A DNA stretch of 64,000 nucleotides, from assembly GCA_027257055.1 (NCBI GenBank), contig JAPVLO010000182.1, forward strand, positions 1,736,001 through 1,800,000. Reading direction: 5' to 3'. Positions 23,925-35,104 of this stretch are shown here, in pieces; position 1 is the stretch's first letter; the number at the start of each line of letters is the position of its first letter. Below the pieces are notes generated by a model that worked only from the letters and a program-made list of their open reading frames with translations, had not been told where the DNA came from and made no database searches. The DNA is from Cephalopachus bancanus (Eukaryota; Chordata; Mammalia; Primates; Tarsiidae). The translations under genes were made by a program, and so were the position numbers.

Positions 23925-24400
23925 TTTCATTCATTCCGCAGATATTTGAGTGCCTGACATATTGTCCTGCTGGGATATAACAATAAATAAAAGTCCCTGC
24001 TGTGGTCATGGAGCTTTTCATGCTAGTTGAGCAGTGGTAAGTGCTATAGAGAAAAAGAAATCAGGGTAAGGATTGGGGAGGAGGTTATTTTTCTATAGGA
24101 TGCTGGGAAGGTCACTCTGACAAGCTGATATTTCAACAGAGACCAAAGGAAATGAAAGAACTAACAGGGGTGGGGGGGTATGTGGGGAAGTGTTCCAGGC
24201 AGAGGATAGCAAGGGCAAAGACCTTGAGGTAGGAGTGTGACTGGTATGTTCTTGCAACCACAGAAAGAACAGTATGGCTGGACTGGAGTAAGCCAGAGGG
24301 AGGGAGAATGGTAGCAGATGAGATTGGGGCTGTACAGGTGACGGAAGCTATCATGAAAGGCTTTGCTTTGAAATGAGCGATGTTGGGACCACCGGCAAGC
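23925..24400 (-). mobile_element. L2 LINE 3' fragment
   Basis: Reverse-orientation L2: TTCATTCATTCCGCAGATAT, AACAATAAATAAAAGTCCCT, GTGGTCATGGAGCTTTTCAT, then GTTCCAGGCAGAGGATAGCA and AAAGACCTTGAGGTAGGAGT. The order and spacing fit the long 3' end of L2. Confidence 0.7.
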
Positions 24401-24479
24401 CATCTGGGACTTGGGGAAAAGAATTCAGCTGGATTCACCCCACCCGTCAAAGTAGTGTTTTGATGGCCCAATATTTATA

Positions 24480-25630
24480 CATAAAAATTGAAATCCTAAA
24501 ACGACTAAGAGAAAATGCGAATGAATACACATTTTAATTTTAGTATTGTGAAAGTCATTCAGAATCTTTTGTGGTTGACTGATTTGCCAAAAAATAAAAA
24601 TATTAGCATAAGAATAATTATGAAGCCAAAAAGACTAAGAAAAAGTTTGATTACTTAAACATTAAAAACTTCTCACATAAAGTCAGAGGGCAAACTGGAA
24701 AAATATTCTCAATACGTTGCAATAGACTTAGTTTTCTTAGTGTCCAAAGAGGTTGGGGGCAGCAGTTCATACCTGTAATCTCAGAGCTTTCAGAGGCTGA
24801 GGCAGGAGGATTGCTTGAGATCAGGAATTCAAGACCAGTCTGGGCAACTTAGTGAAATCCTGTCTCTACAAAAATAAAAATAAAAAATTAGGCAAGTGTC
24901 TAAGGAGTCTGATGCAGGAGGGTCATTTGATTCTGGGATTTGAAGCTGCAGCAAGCTATGATTATACCACTTTACTCCAGCCTGGGTGACAGAGCGAGAC
25001 TCTGTCTCAAATAAATAAGCAAATGTCCAAAGAGTCTCAGAAGTTCATCAATAAAAAGAAAACTAATAGAAAAGTGGGAAAAGGAAACAGAACAAGAAGT
25101 TCTCAAAAAGGAAGAAATGAACAGCCAGTAAACAAATGCAAAAATATTCTATGACTAATTAAATCAGACCCTGAGCAGAAGATCAATATAAGCCATGCCT
25201 GAACTTCCAACCCATGGAAATCGTAGGATAATAAATGTGCATGTTGGAGATGGTTTTTATTTATTTTATAAATTAATGTAGCTTCCATTATACAAAATAA
25301 AATGGAAGTTTCCTGATTTTTTTTTTTAAAGAAAATCAGAGCAAGGAGGTGTCATATTTTATCTATAAGATTGGCAAAAATTAACACAATGGGCCATATC
25401 CAAAGTTAGTGAGGTATAGAAAAGCAAGTTCATTCCTACATTGCTAACAGAAGGAAATTGGTACAATTTCTTTTGTACAATTTCTTTTGGGGGCATTTTG
25501 ACAATATCTGACCACATTTACGGTGTATATTCTCTTAAACATGGCCATTTTGCTTCTAGGAATGTGTCCTACAGGTATACTTAGAGAACAAAAGGGTACA
25601 CAGTGAAAAGTCAGTCTTTCTGCTGCATAC
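24480..25630 (+). mobile_element. Ancient L1 (L1M/HAL1-type) fragment, split by an Alu
   Basis: Plus-strand L1 pattern: AAACATTAAAAACTTCTCAC and GGCAAACTGGAAAAATATTC before the Alu. AGTTCATCAATAAAAAGAAA, GGAAGAAATGAACAGCCAGT and TCATTCCTACATTGCTAACA follow it. These correspond to the ORF2 C-terminal half. A 13-bp tandem duplication (GTACAATTTCTTTT unit) sits at about 25,461-25,488. No frame survives. Confidence 0.6.
24752..25023 (+). mobile_element. AluJ-like SINE
   Basis: An old dimeric Alu, with TCATACCTGTAATCTCAGAG, AGGAGGATTGCTTGAGATCA and a right arm ending GAGACTCTGTCTCAAATAAA. Exact 11-bp duplications TGTCCAAAGAG flank it at 24,741-24,751 and 25,024-25,034. The right arm has an internal deletion near 24,895. 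Confidence 0.93.
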
Positions 25631-25649
25631 CCCTTCTCCCGGGTCCTTT

Positions 25650-26160
25650 CCAAGAAGCAACTACTGTTATCATTCTTTGCCTGATACAGGTCCCCTTCGC
25701 TCGTAGGAATAGAAGCATACTATATACCAATTTGTTATGCAGTCTCCTTTAAAAAAAAACTTAATGATTTATCCTGATGTCTTTGTATTTGCATATAGCT
25801 TTACCTCATTCTTTTCTCACTGATTGTGTTGTATTCCATTATGTGAATGAAACATACTTTGTTTATTTTCATTATAGATAATTCAAAGGATTTACAAAAA
25901 AAAGAATATTACAATGAACTACACTGCATGTACCAATCACCCAACTTCATCTACTTGTAATTCTTGGCCCAGTTTTTTTCACCCATGCCTTTCATCTTGA
26001 CTTCTTGGATTATTCTGAAGCAAATGCCAAGCAGCATGTTATTTTATCTATTTTAGCATATATCTCTAAAAACTAAGGCTTCTTTTTAGTTACTATTCAA
26101 AAAATTTGTATACGGTAACATTTGCCTTTTATAGTGTTTTAACACTTTACTCTCATTATT
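25650..26160 (-). mobile_element. Ancient L1 3' UTR fragment (L1ME-like)
   Basis: Plus-strand words such as AGAAGCAACTACTGTTATCA, TGATTGTGTTGTATTCCATT, ACTGCATGTACCAATCACCC and TATTCTGAAGCAAATGCCAA belong to old L1 3' UTRs in reverse orientation. Boundaries are approximate. Confidence 0.55.
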
Positions 26161-28700
26161 GTGGAAAAATACATAGAAAATTTACCATTTTACTTATTTT
26201 TGAGTATTCAGTTCAGTGACATTAAATCCATTCACATTGTTGTGCAACAATCACCATCATCCATTTCTAGAACTTACTCATTTTCCCAAACTGAAACTCC
26301 ATACCCATAAAAAAATTAATAAGATGAAGTATACATTAGGGCATTTGGAAAATGGACATTCCATCTGTTGCCCCATTTTTTTTATTATGGTAAAAATATA
26401 TATATATAAAATTTGGCATCTAAACCATCTTTAAGTTTTAAGCTTATTATTATTATGTACGCTAACATTGGTGTACAACCATCACTTGCATCCATTTCTA
26501 CAACTCATCTCTTCTTATAAAATAAAAACTCTATACCCATTGCATTAAACAATAACTCCCCCTTGCCATCCACCTTTAGACCCTGGCAACTATCATTCTG
26601 CTTTCACCTTTATGACTTTGACTCTAGGTACCCCAAATAAGTGGGATCATATAGTATTTGTCTTTATGTGACTGACATATCACTTAGCATACTGTCCACA
26701 AAGTTCATCCACATTGTAGCATTTGTCAGAATTCCCTTTCTTTTTAATACTGGATAATGTTCCATTGTATGTATGTAATATTTTCCTTATGCATTCACCC
26801 AACAGTGGACATTTAGGTTTCTTCAACTACTTGACTATCGCAAATAATGCTATAATGAACATAGGTATGCAAATATCTTCTTGAAATTCTACTTTCAATT
26901 ATTTTGCGTGTATGCCCAGAAGTAAAATTGTGGGATCCTATCCTAAATCTATTTCTACTTGTTTGAGGAACTGCCATACTATTTTCAGTAGTAGCTGTAC
27001 CATTTTCTATGTCCAACAACAGTGCACAAGGATTCCAGTTTCTCCACATTGTCACCAGCATTCCTTATATTGCTTTTGGAATAGTAGCCATTTTAATATG
27101 TGAGGTAGTATTTCAATGCTGTTTTGATTTGCGTTTTTCTAAAACTAGTGATGTTGAACATCTGTTGATGTGCTTGCTGGTCATTTGTACATCTTCTGTG
27201 GAGAAATGTCTATTCAAGTCCTTTCTCTTTTTTTAAAATCAGAGCTTTTGCTGTTGTGGAGTTTTAGGATATTTTTTAAAACTACATTATGAGTATTATC
27301 AGATATGTGATTTGTTATTATTTTGTACAGTTCTATAGGTTGCTTTTTTACTCTGTTGAATGCATCCTTTGATGCAAAAAAGCTTTTAATTATTATTGTC
27401 TAGATTGTCTATTTTTTATTGTTGTCTGTATCTTTGATGTCCTATCCAATAAATCCTTACCAAATCCAATGTTGTACAGACTTTCCACTATGTTTTCTTC
27501 TAAGAGTTTTTATGGGTTTAGCTCTTATGTTTAGGTCTTTGATCCATTTTTCAGTTAATTTTTGTATATGACGTTAAGTAAGGATCAAATTCTTTTTTTA
27601 AATTTTCATATGGATACCCAGTTTTCCCAGCACTATTTTTTGAAAAGACTGTCCTTTCCCCCATTGAATGATCTTAACAACCATGTCAAAAATTATTTGA
27701 CCACGTAGGTGAGTGTTTATGTCTGGCATTTCTACTCTACTCCATTGGTATATATGTCTTTCTTTATGCCAGTACCACCTTGTTTTGATTACCATAGCTT
27801 TTTAGTAAGTTCTGAAATCAGGAAGTTCGAGTCCTTCGATTTGTTCACTTTGTTACTCTTTTTCAAAATTGTTTTGATTATTTAGGATCCCTTGAGATTC
27901 CACATAATTTGTGGGATTTTTTTTAACTTCTGCAAAAAACATGGCCGGGAATTTTATAAAGATTACATTAGATCTATAGATCCATTTGGGTAGTCTTGAC
28001 ATTCTAATCATATTGCAATAGTAAGTCTTCCAGTCAATGAACATGGGACAGCTTTCCACTTATTTAATGTCTTCTTTAATTTCTCTCAGTAATGTATTAT
28101 AATTTTCATTGTGCAAGTTTTTTACCTCCTTGGTCAAGTTAATTCCTAAGTATTGTATTCTTTTTTATGGTATAGTAAATAAAATTTTCTTAATTTCCTT
28201 TTCAGATTGTTAATTATCAATATTTACAAATGCAACTTATTTTTGTGGGTTGATTTTATATTCTGCTACTTTGCTGTATTTATCAGTTCTAACAGAGTTT
28301 TTCTTTTTTTCTTTTTGAGTTGGAGTCTCATTCTGTTGCCCAGACTGCTGGGCTCCAGCGATCCTTCCGCCTCATTCTTCCAAGTAGCTATCACGCCCGG
28401 CTAGTTTTTGATTTATTATAGAGATGAGGTCTTGCCAAGTTGTCCGGGCGGGTCTCGAACCTGCAAATTCTGGCAATCCATTTGCCTCGGTCTCCCAAAG
28501 TGCTGGGATTACAGGTGGAGTCAATGAGCCTGGCCTCTAACAGGATTTTTAAATGGAATCTTTAGGGTGTTCGATGATAAGATTGTGTCTTCTACAAACA
28601 AATAATTTTGCTTCTTTTTTTTTCCTGTGGAATTATTTCATTTAATATTTTTTCTTGGCTAACTGCTTGGTTAGGACTTCCATTACTATGTTGAATAGAT
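26160..28700 (-). mobile_element. Ancient L1M copy with partly repeated 3' UTR
   Basis: A reverse-orientation L1M. The 3' UTR motif (CCATTCACATTGTTGTGCAA / AACATTGGTGTACAACCATC) occurs twice, at about 26,225 and 26,465. TTCCATTGTATGTATGTAAT and the ORF2 region follow, with CCATTTGGGTAGTCTTGACA near 27,980. It ends near 28,700 as a 5' truncation. The doubled motif suggests two overlapping 3' ends, one L1 inserted beside or into another. Heavily decayed. Confidence 0.75.
28303..28535 (-). mobile_element. Alu SINE with internal deletion
   Basis: Minus-strand lineage-type Alu in the ancient L1. It lacks about 45 bp between GCCCAGACT and GCTGGGCTCC, the A-box-distal part of the right arm. Flanks TCTAACAGAGTTTTT (28,288-28,302) and TCTAACAGGATTTTT (28,536-28,550) are its target-site duplication. 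Confidence 0.92.
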
Positions 28701-28874
28701 GTCTCTGGGTCATAAAAAACATGAGAAGACCAGAACACAATGTGAGGGGATAATTTTGGATGGCCTTAATTTACCTCATTGATGTAAGAACAAGATAAAA
28801 ATCACTGGAAAGATAGGTAATCACAAAAATGTAAAAAAAATATACGGAGTTGATAAAACATTAGAATGAGTATT

Positions 28875-29080
28875 AAACCTAATGTTTTATGTGCACTTTC
28901 AGTGAGCCCTAAATATTGCACTAAGCTGTTGATATAAACTATTTTATTCAATCTTCACAGTAACCCCATGGCATGGATATTGTATTCTTCATTATACATA
29001 TGAGGAAATAAAATGCCACACTACCACTAAGTGGAAGGTTTAAGACCCCAAATCAGATCGATTTGAATCCAAAGTCCAGC
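28875..29080 (-). mobile_element. MIR SINE
   Basis: Reverse-orientation MIR: TTCAATCTTCACAGTAACCC, CATATGAGGAAATAAAATGC, then CACTAAGTGGAAGGTTTAAG and a diverged end. Confidence 0.65.
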
Positions 29081-29099
29081 ATGTTCATCTCTATATTGG

Positions 29100-29265
29100 G
29101 AAGGTGGAAATTGAGGGCATGATCCCAACTCTATTACCACCTTGTTGTGTGGTTTTGTGTGAATAATTTCACCTGTCTGGATTTCAATTTATTTTTAAAA
29201 AACGGGGATCAGCGTACAAGGTTTCTAAATTCTCGTTTAGCTTTGACATTCTAATACTCTAATAG
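29100..29265 (+). mobile_element. MIR SINE fragment
   Basis: Plus-orientation MIR with CCTTGTTGTGTGGTTTTGTG, AATTTCACCTGTCTGGATTT and a diverged tail. It lies next to the oppositely oriented MIR. Confidence 0.5.
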
Positions 29266-29610
29266 TCGAATTGCCCTTCATTGTCACTCAGATTTCAGCA
29301 TTTCAAAATGTTGGAAAAAATGGACTGTCTTTCTTTGTTCCATTTTCTCCTTCTCTCTTTTGTTTCATCAACCACAAATGGATTTGATTTGGTTGATAAT
29401 AACATTTCCAGAGTTTTCCTGTGGGTCAAACTTTGAAAAGATGGTTTCACATTCTTCTAAAAATGTATTAAAGAGACATTTTTCTTCAAAATATATAAAC
29501 ACATAGGTAATCCTGATGCTTTTTTGAGGGGAAAATTATACTTTGCTAGCAACATTAAATGTCAGATAATTCCTCTCCTGGACTAAGAGTTCATACACAA
29601 GAAGGCTTTC

Positions 29611-29676
29611 TTTTCTTTTCTTTTCTTTTCTTTTCCCTTCCTTCCTTCCTTCCTTCCTTCCTTCCTTCCTTCCTTC

Positions 29677-29731
<55 letters not shown>

Positions 29732-29733
29732 TC
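29611..29733 (+). repeat. Compound microsatellite (TTTTC)n(TTCC)n(CTTT)n
   Basis: Three pure blocks in series: TTTTC units, then about ten TTCC units, then about fifteen CTTT units. All lie in the Alu tail (AAAG, GGAA on the Alu strand). It is homopurine-homopyrimidine throughout, with mirror symmetry that could allow triplex formation. Length is likely to vary between individuals. Confidence 0.95.
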
Positions 29734-30013
29734 AAGTTGGAGTCACACTCTGTCTCCCAGGCTACAGTGCAGTGGCATGCTCACAGTCACCACAGTCTCA
29801 ACCTGCTGGACTTAGGCGATTCCTCCACCTCAGCCTTCAAGTAGCTAGAACTACAGGTACATTCTACCATGCCTGACTTATTTTTTGATTTATTGTAGAG
29901 ATGAAGTCTCAACAAATTGCCCAGGCTGATCTCGAACCCCCGGGCTTAGGCAATCCTCTCTCCTCAGCCTCCCAAAGTGCTGGGATTACAGGCTGAGCTA
30001 CCACACCCAGTCA
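29611..30013 (-). mobile_element. Alu SINE with expanded tail
   Basis: A minus-strand Alu whose A tail has become a 120-bp pyrimidine microsatellite (29,611-29,733). The body runs from GTTGGAGTCACACTCTGTCT to GAGCTACCACACCCAGTC. The flanks ACACAAGAAGGCTTTC (29,595-29,610) and ACACAGGGAGGTTTTC (30,014-30,029) match at 13 of 16 positions. Confidence 0.9.
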
Positions 30014-30119
30014 ACACAGGGAGGTTTTCTACAGTGCAGAGGCCAGTAGGCAGTCTTTAAGAGAGCTTTTTGAAAAAGTATATTTAATGGCACAATAATA
30101 TAAGAGTGTGCTATTGGGG

Positions 30120-30290
30120 AAAAATATATATATATATGTATATATATACTCTAAATATTAATCTACAACATGATTTCTTTATTTAACAGCTTACCACGAA
30201 TTGCTCTCTCTTTCTCTCTATATATGATATATGTATTTATGACACAAATATATAAAAGATTAAATTTTAGATTATATATATTATACATAA
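30120..30290. repeat. AT-rich simple-sequence stretch
   Basis: Runs of TATA dinucleotides at 30,125-30,148 and looser TA-rich DNA at 30,215-30,290. Confidence 0.8.
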
Positions 30291-30564
30291 ATGTTCAATT
30301 TTTCCATTTTAAATAACTACATAATATTCCACAATATGGGTGTACAACCATTTCCATAGCAATGGATATTTATTTTCTAAGATATTTCATGTATATCAAC
30401 AAAAGAATGAGAGCAGTTAGCCTCGTATTCACATCTGACATTGAAACTGAAAGGTCTGGACTGGTAGGGAGCAGAAAGCTAAATTGGACATTCAAAGGGA
30501 CTATGTATCCAGGACTGTCTTAAAGATAAGCAGTTCATGTGGTAGAAACTGAGTAATTCCTAAC

Positions 30565-30725
30565 ATCATAAAGTCACAGTTGAAAGAGACATAAAAATAA
30601 CTACCTCCAGTCCCCTAATTTTACCAAAGAGGAAATTGAAGCCCAGAGAGGTTGTCTTACTCAAGATCACATACTTAGTAAGTGTCACAGTCCTGATTAA
30701 AGTTTTGCTGCTCTGACTTCTTTGA
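30565..30725 (-). mobile_element. MIR SINE fragment
   Basis: Reverse-orientation MIR: TTTTACCAAAGAGGAAATTG, AAGCCCAGAGAGGTTGTCTT, ACTCAAGATCACATACTTAG, TAAGTGTCACAG. Confidence 0.75.
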
Positions 30726-30974
30726 AAGAAAAAAAATAATAAAAGGATACCATAAGTCTGCCTATGATCGGATGCTGATGTGTTTCCTCCTCTCAGTGAT
30801 TTTAGATATACCCAGGCAGATTTTAAAGTCCTATACTGTTTGACCTCCATTTTTGTCATCTTCCTAAACACTTTCTGATTTATCCTATACATAGAGTTAG
30901 TATTTGTGCATTCATGCATTTTGCATTTCAAAGACCATTACTGAGCCTTCTCTACCAGCTGGGGAAGCAGCAGG

Positions 30975-31180
30975 GTATCATGGTTAAAAGACTGGATCCA
31001 ATCACTTCTCTACCCCTTCCTAGTTACATGACCTTGGATAAATTAATTGACCTTTCTAAGCTTCCATTTTCTCATCTGTAATGAAAGAGAATTACAGATT
31101 TTGCCTTATGTTGGTGTTGTAAGGATTAACAGAGAAAATAAAGGTAAAGTGACAGTCAAATAGTAATAAACTTTAGCCAT
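30975..31180 (+). mobile_element. MIR SINE
   Basis: A nearly complete plus-orientation MIR: ATCATGGTTAAAAGACTGGA, TAGTTACATGACCTTGGATA, CTTCCATTTTCTCATCTGTA, TGTTGTAAGGATTAACAGAG. Confidence 0.85.
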
Positions 31181-31689
31181 TTAAGTGCAGATTCTGTCTG
31201 ACAGAGTTCAGAATTGGCCTCTCTCTTGTTCCCTCATTATTATCTTGCAAATTGTTATTTGCTTTCACCATTCTACTACCATTTCCCAGTTTTTATTTTT
31301 TAAATGCATCAGAACTAGAGCGTACTTTGCTTAGCTGGGTATGCACATACAGGGCAAGAATAGCCGTGTCACAGCAAACTTGATGCATCAAATATTGCAA
31401 TCTTGATCTATGTCTTCTGTGTCTTGGAGGTACTACCTGAGGTTAGAACTCTACAGTTGCACTGAGCGTTCAGTGCAGATCAGCTATGCATTATACATGA
31501 AGGAAGATAGGAAATGAAATAAGGAAAACAAGGATATGGACCCCATCCCAGGGAGCTGCTCTCTGCTTGGGGATCAAAATGTACACACTAGAAAAGCTTT
31601 CGAAAAGCAAACATCAATGAGGGTAAATTACTGGAGAACAGATGTTACATTGATGACACTGAATCAGGCACAAGGAAATTGCTACAGTG

Positions 31690-31850
31690 GGTAAGATGAT
31701 TCATGGAATAATTATAAATGTTAGCACATGTATCCCTATTTTATAAATTAGAACAATGTTTCAAAGCTCTGCCCTTGAATATAAAAGTAATAAGTGATAC
31801 AACCTGTATTTGACCCTAGCTCTGGCTCCAAATACCCATATGCATTTTTG
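31690..31850 (-). mobile_element. MIR SINE fragment
   Basis: Reverse-orientation MIR: ATCCCTATTTTATAAATTAG, TAAGTGATACAACCTGTATT, TGACCCTAGCTCTGGCTCC. Confidence 0.6.
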
Positions 31851-33049
31851 CTTTATCAAATAATGCAGGAAAACTTCATTGCAAAGTATCTCCTGTCTTT
31901 TTGTTTTTAATGAGGTGAAAACAACTATAATAAGAAAAAGTAGTTTGATATATCAGAGCTGAAGGGTGCTAGATCTGTATAAGGTGATATCATTCATGAA
32001 TTAAGTGGGAGTTTATTTTCCCATTGTATCCAACTGGTGTTTTTATCACAGTAAGCTTTTCACTAGAGGAAACATCTTGAGGAGAGAGGAATCTAGAACA
32101 CTGATCCAGATTTATTACATCCACAAGGCTGTGTGCAGGTTTTAGAAACACACCTGGACCAGGTTTCCACCCGTGTTTGGTCAGGCCTGTCATAATCCAA
32201 GCAGGAAACACATCAGCATTATTATTATTATTATTATTATTTTGCTTACCCAAGAGTAGGAAAAGGTGTTCCCTGTGTTCAGGGAGCATCAACCTTTTCT
32301 AAATTCCCTCCAAAGCAGTAACTCAGTAAATAAGCAGAAAAAAAATTGAGTGTAAAAAAATTAAGCATATTAATTAAAAATGTGGTCCCCCACCTGCCAT
32401 GCTACCAAACTGGCTTGTCAGAGTCTCCAGACCTATGACCTACACAGAGGGTCATGACCCCATCTGTGAACTCCCTAAACATAAACTTTTCATCTCAAGC
32501 AGATGGGTAATAACATAGAACTTTTATCCCAATAAAAATCACCCCGCATTTTCACAATTGGTCACATCAGGCCAGACACCAGAAAGTGTTCTCAGATCTG
32601 GCCAAACATAGAAGTCTGCTTTTTTTGTGTACTAGGTAATAAGAAATGGTTGAAAACATATTTTCCAAGCTTAAGACCTATCCAAGACCAATACATCCTT
32701 TTCTTTTAAGTGCATAGGCTGGTTCAAAGTTAGACAGGCATATGACCTTAAAGCAATAACAATTCATCTTCAACTAAGAAAGGACTTTTATATTCCTAGA
32801 ATGATGAAATTCAGAAATACCTTAAAGCTCACACAGCCCAACCTGCTTTTTAAGGCAAGAGTTTTCTAAAATGCCGGAGATGGATGAGACCACCAACAGT
32901 TTAAAAAGTATTTTTTAAATTATGAGACAGTTCAATAGCATAATTGATGCTAGATTTAACAAATGCTGTTCTTTTGACAGTTTTATCTTAGATATTTAAA
33001 AAAATAAAACTTTACCAACACAGGTATGCATATGTATATACATATAAGT
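31851..33049. other. No recognised repeat except an (ATT)n run
   Basis: Apart from a perfect ATT triplet run of about nine units at 32,216-32,241, I see no family or gene. The minus frame at 31,990-32,292 translates the triplets as poly-Asn and is spurious. Confidence 0.5.
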
Positions 33050-33060
33050 ATATACTTAGG

Positions 33061-33357
33061 GCCGGGCTCTGTGGCTCAGCTTGTAATCCTGCGCCTTTGG
33101 GAGGCTGAGGTGAGTGGATTGCCTGAGCCCACAGGTTCGAGACCCGCCTGGGCAGCGAGACCTCATCTCTACAATAAATAAAAAAATCAGCCCTGAGTGG
33201 TAGCGCATGCCTGTAATTCCGGCTACTCGGAAGGCTGAGGCGGAAGGATCGCCGGAGCCCAGCGGGTCGAGACTGCGGTGGCCGGGAGCGGCCACTGCAC
33301 TCCAGTCTGGGCGACAGAGTGAGACTCCAACTCAAAAAAAAAAAAAAAAAAAAAAGA
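33061..33357 (+). mobile_element. Young Alu SINE
   Basis: Full dimeric lineage-type Alu with high CpG content (GCGCCTTTGGG, GAGACCCGCCTGGGCAGCG, GATCGCCGGAGCCCAGCGGG) and a 21-base A tail, all signs of youth. Exact 11-bp duplications ATATACTTAGG are at 33,050-33,060 and 33,358-33,368. Confidence 0.97.
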
Positions 33358-33754
33358 ATATACTTAGGTATATGTAGTGTTGCTTTTTATTGTAAATTTT
33401 ACATAAAAGGTATCAAGTGGGAGCAGATCTATTTGCAACTTGACTTTTATCACTTGTCATTATGCTTTTTTTCCCAGATTTGTCTTGGTTAACATATATT
33501 ATGCTAATAAATTTATTTCAATTATTTAAATAACTATTTAGTATTTCAGTACATGGATAATCTAGAAAGAATATATAATTCATTATCTAAAGCAGACCTT
33601 TTTGAAAATTAAAATAGGCTCAGTTAATAATTACAACAATATCATAGGTATAAACTGAGATTGTCCCAGGAAAACTAGGATATAGGGTCACCCTGATTAT
33701 GCTATAATTTATGTTCATTCCTACTGATAGACATTTAAGTTGTTTCCAATTTCT

Positions 33755-34054
33755 TTTTTTTTTCTTTTTTTTTTTTTTGAGTTAGAGTCTCACTCTGTCA
33801 CCCAGACTGGAGTGCAGTGGCCGCTCCCGGCCACCGCAGCCTCGACCCACTGGGCTCCGGCGATCCTTCCGCCTCAGCCTTCCGAGGAGCCGGAATTACA
33901 GGCATGCACTACCACGCCCGGCTGATTTTTTGATTTATTGTAGAGATGAGGTCTCGCTGCCCAGGCTGGTCTCGAACCCGCGGGCTCAGGCAATCCACTC
34001 ACCTCAGCCTCCCAAAGGGGCGGGATTACAGGCTGAGCCACTGAGCCCGGCTTT
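33755..34054 (-). mobile_element. Young Alu SINE
   Basis: Full-length minus-strand Alu of the lineage type, CpG-rich (GCCGCTCCCGGCCACCGCAG). Flanks GTTTCCAATTTCT (33,742-33,754) and GTATCCAATTTCT (34,055-34,067) form the target-site duplication inside the ancient L1M. Confidence 0.96.
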
Positions 34055-34970
34055 GTATCCAATTTCTAAGTATTATAAGCAATGAAGTAATTCATCAGAC
34101 ATGCTTCCTAGTACACAAGTGAAAGAGTTTTCTCCAACATTCTAGTCTAAATTCTAAGCTATAGATATGCATATTTTCAGTTTATTGTGTTTTGACTTGT
34201 TGCTTTGAAAATTTGTATCTGTACTAGCTATGTATAGGACTTCGTTTTCCTCATTCTCATCAATACTTACAGACTCACTTGGGAGGTGGTGTTTCATCAT
34301 TGATTTAATTTGTGCTTTCCTGATTAACAGTGAGATTGCACAACCTTTCACATGTTTACTAGTCAGTTGGACTTCCTCTTCTGGTAAACGACTCATTTTT
34401 ATGTCGTTACACTTTACTGGCAGGTATACATATACAGTGCAAATACATACACACATATATTTATATTTTATTTTAATTTAATTTCACCATGGCTATATGC
34501 TTTCAGTTCTTTAAAGTTTGTTGAGGTCCACTTTATGTGCTAATGATGTATGGTCTACTTTTATAAATGTTCCATGTGCACTTGAAAAGAATGTGTATTT
34601 TGGAGTTGTTGAGTATAATGTCACATATATATTTGTAAAGTTAATTTACTTAATTTCGTTGTTCACATAATTGATATCCTTACTAATATTTTTCTTCTCT
34701 GCTTGTTCTATCAATTATTGAGAGAGATGCATTAAATTCCAACAATGACTGAATCTTTCCCTCTGTTTCCTTTTAATTGTGTCAATATTTGCTTTAAATA
34801 TGTTTGAAGTTATAGCATTATATGTATGCAAATTTAGGATCATTATATATTCCTACTGTATTGATCCTATTTCACTATGAAATGACCATTTTTATCTTTA
34901 CTAACAGTCACAGCTGCATTAACATCTTTTTCCATCCTTTACTGTCAACCAAACTTTGCTTCCCTATTTA

Positions 34971-35104
34971 AATTTTTTAAAATATTTTAATTTGTTGTGC
35001 ACCAAAAGTGAGCTGGATAAAGAAAATGTGGTACACATACATAACAGAGTATTATGCAGTCATGAAGAAAAACAAAATCACGGCCTTCACAACAACTTGA
35101 ATGG
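34971..35104 (+). repeat. Left copy of a ~134-bp target-site duplication
   Basis: Matches 38,133-38,266 at about 88% by eye. The copy consists of about 22 bp of ancient flank (AATTTTTTAAAATATTTTAA) followed by the 5'-truncated start of an older L1 (from GTTGTGCACC). Because the shared stretch includes the private junction between flank and L1, it is a true duplication and not two independent L1 ends. Confidence 0.8.

Noticed and set aside
29559..29876. 105-codon frame rich in F, S, L and P
   Set aside because: It is a translation of the pyrimidine microsatellite and the Alu.
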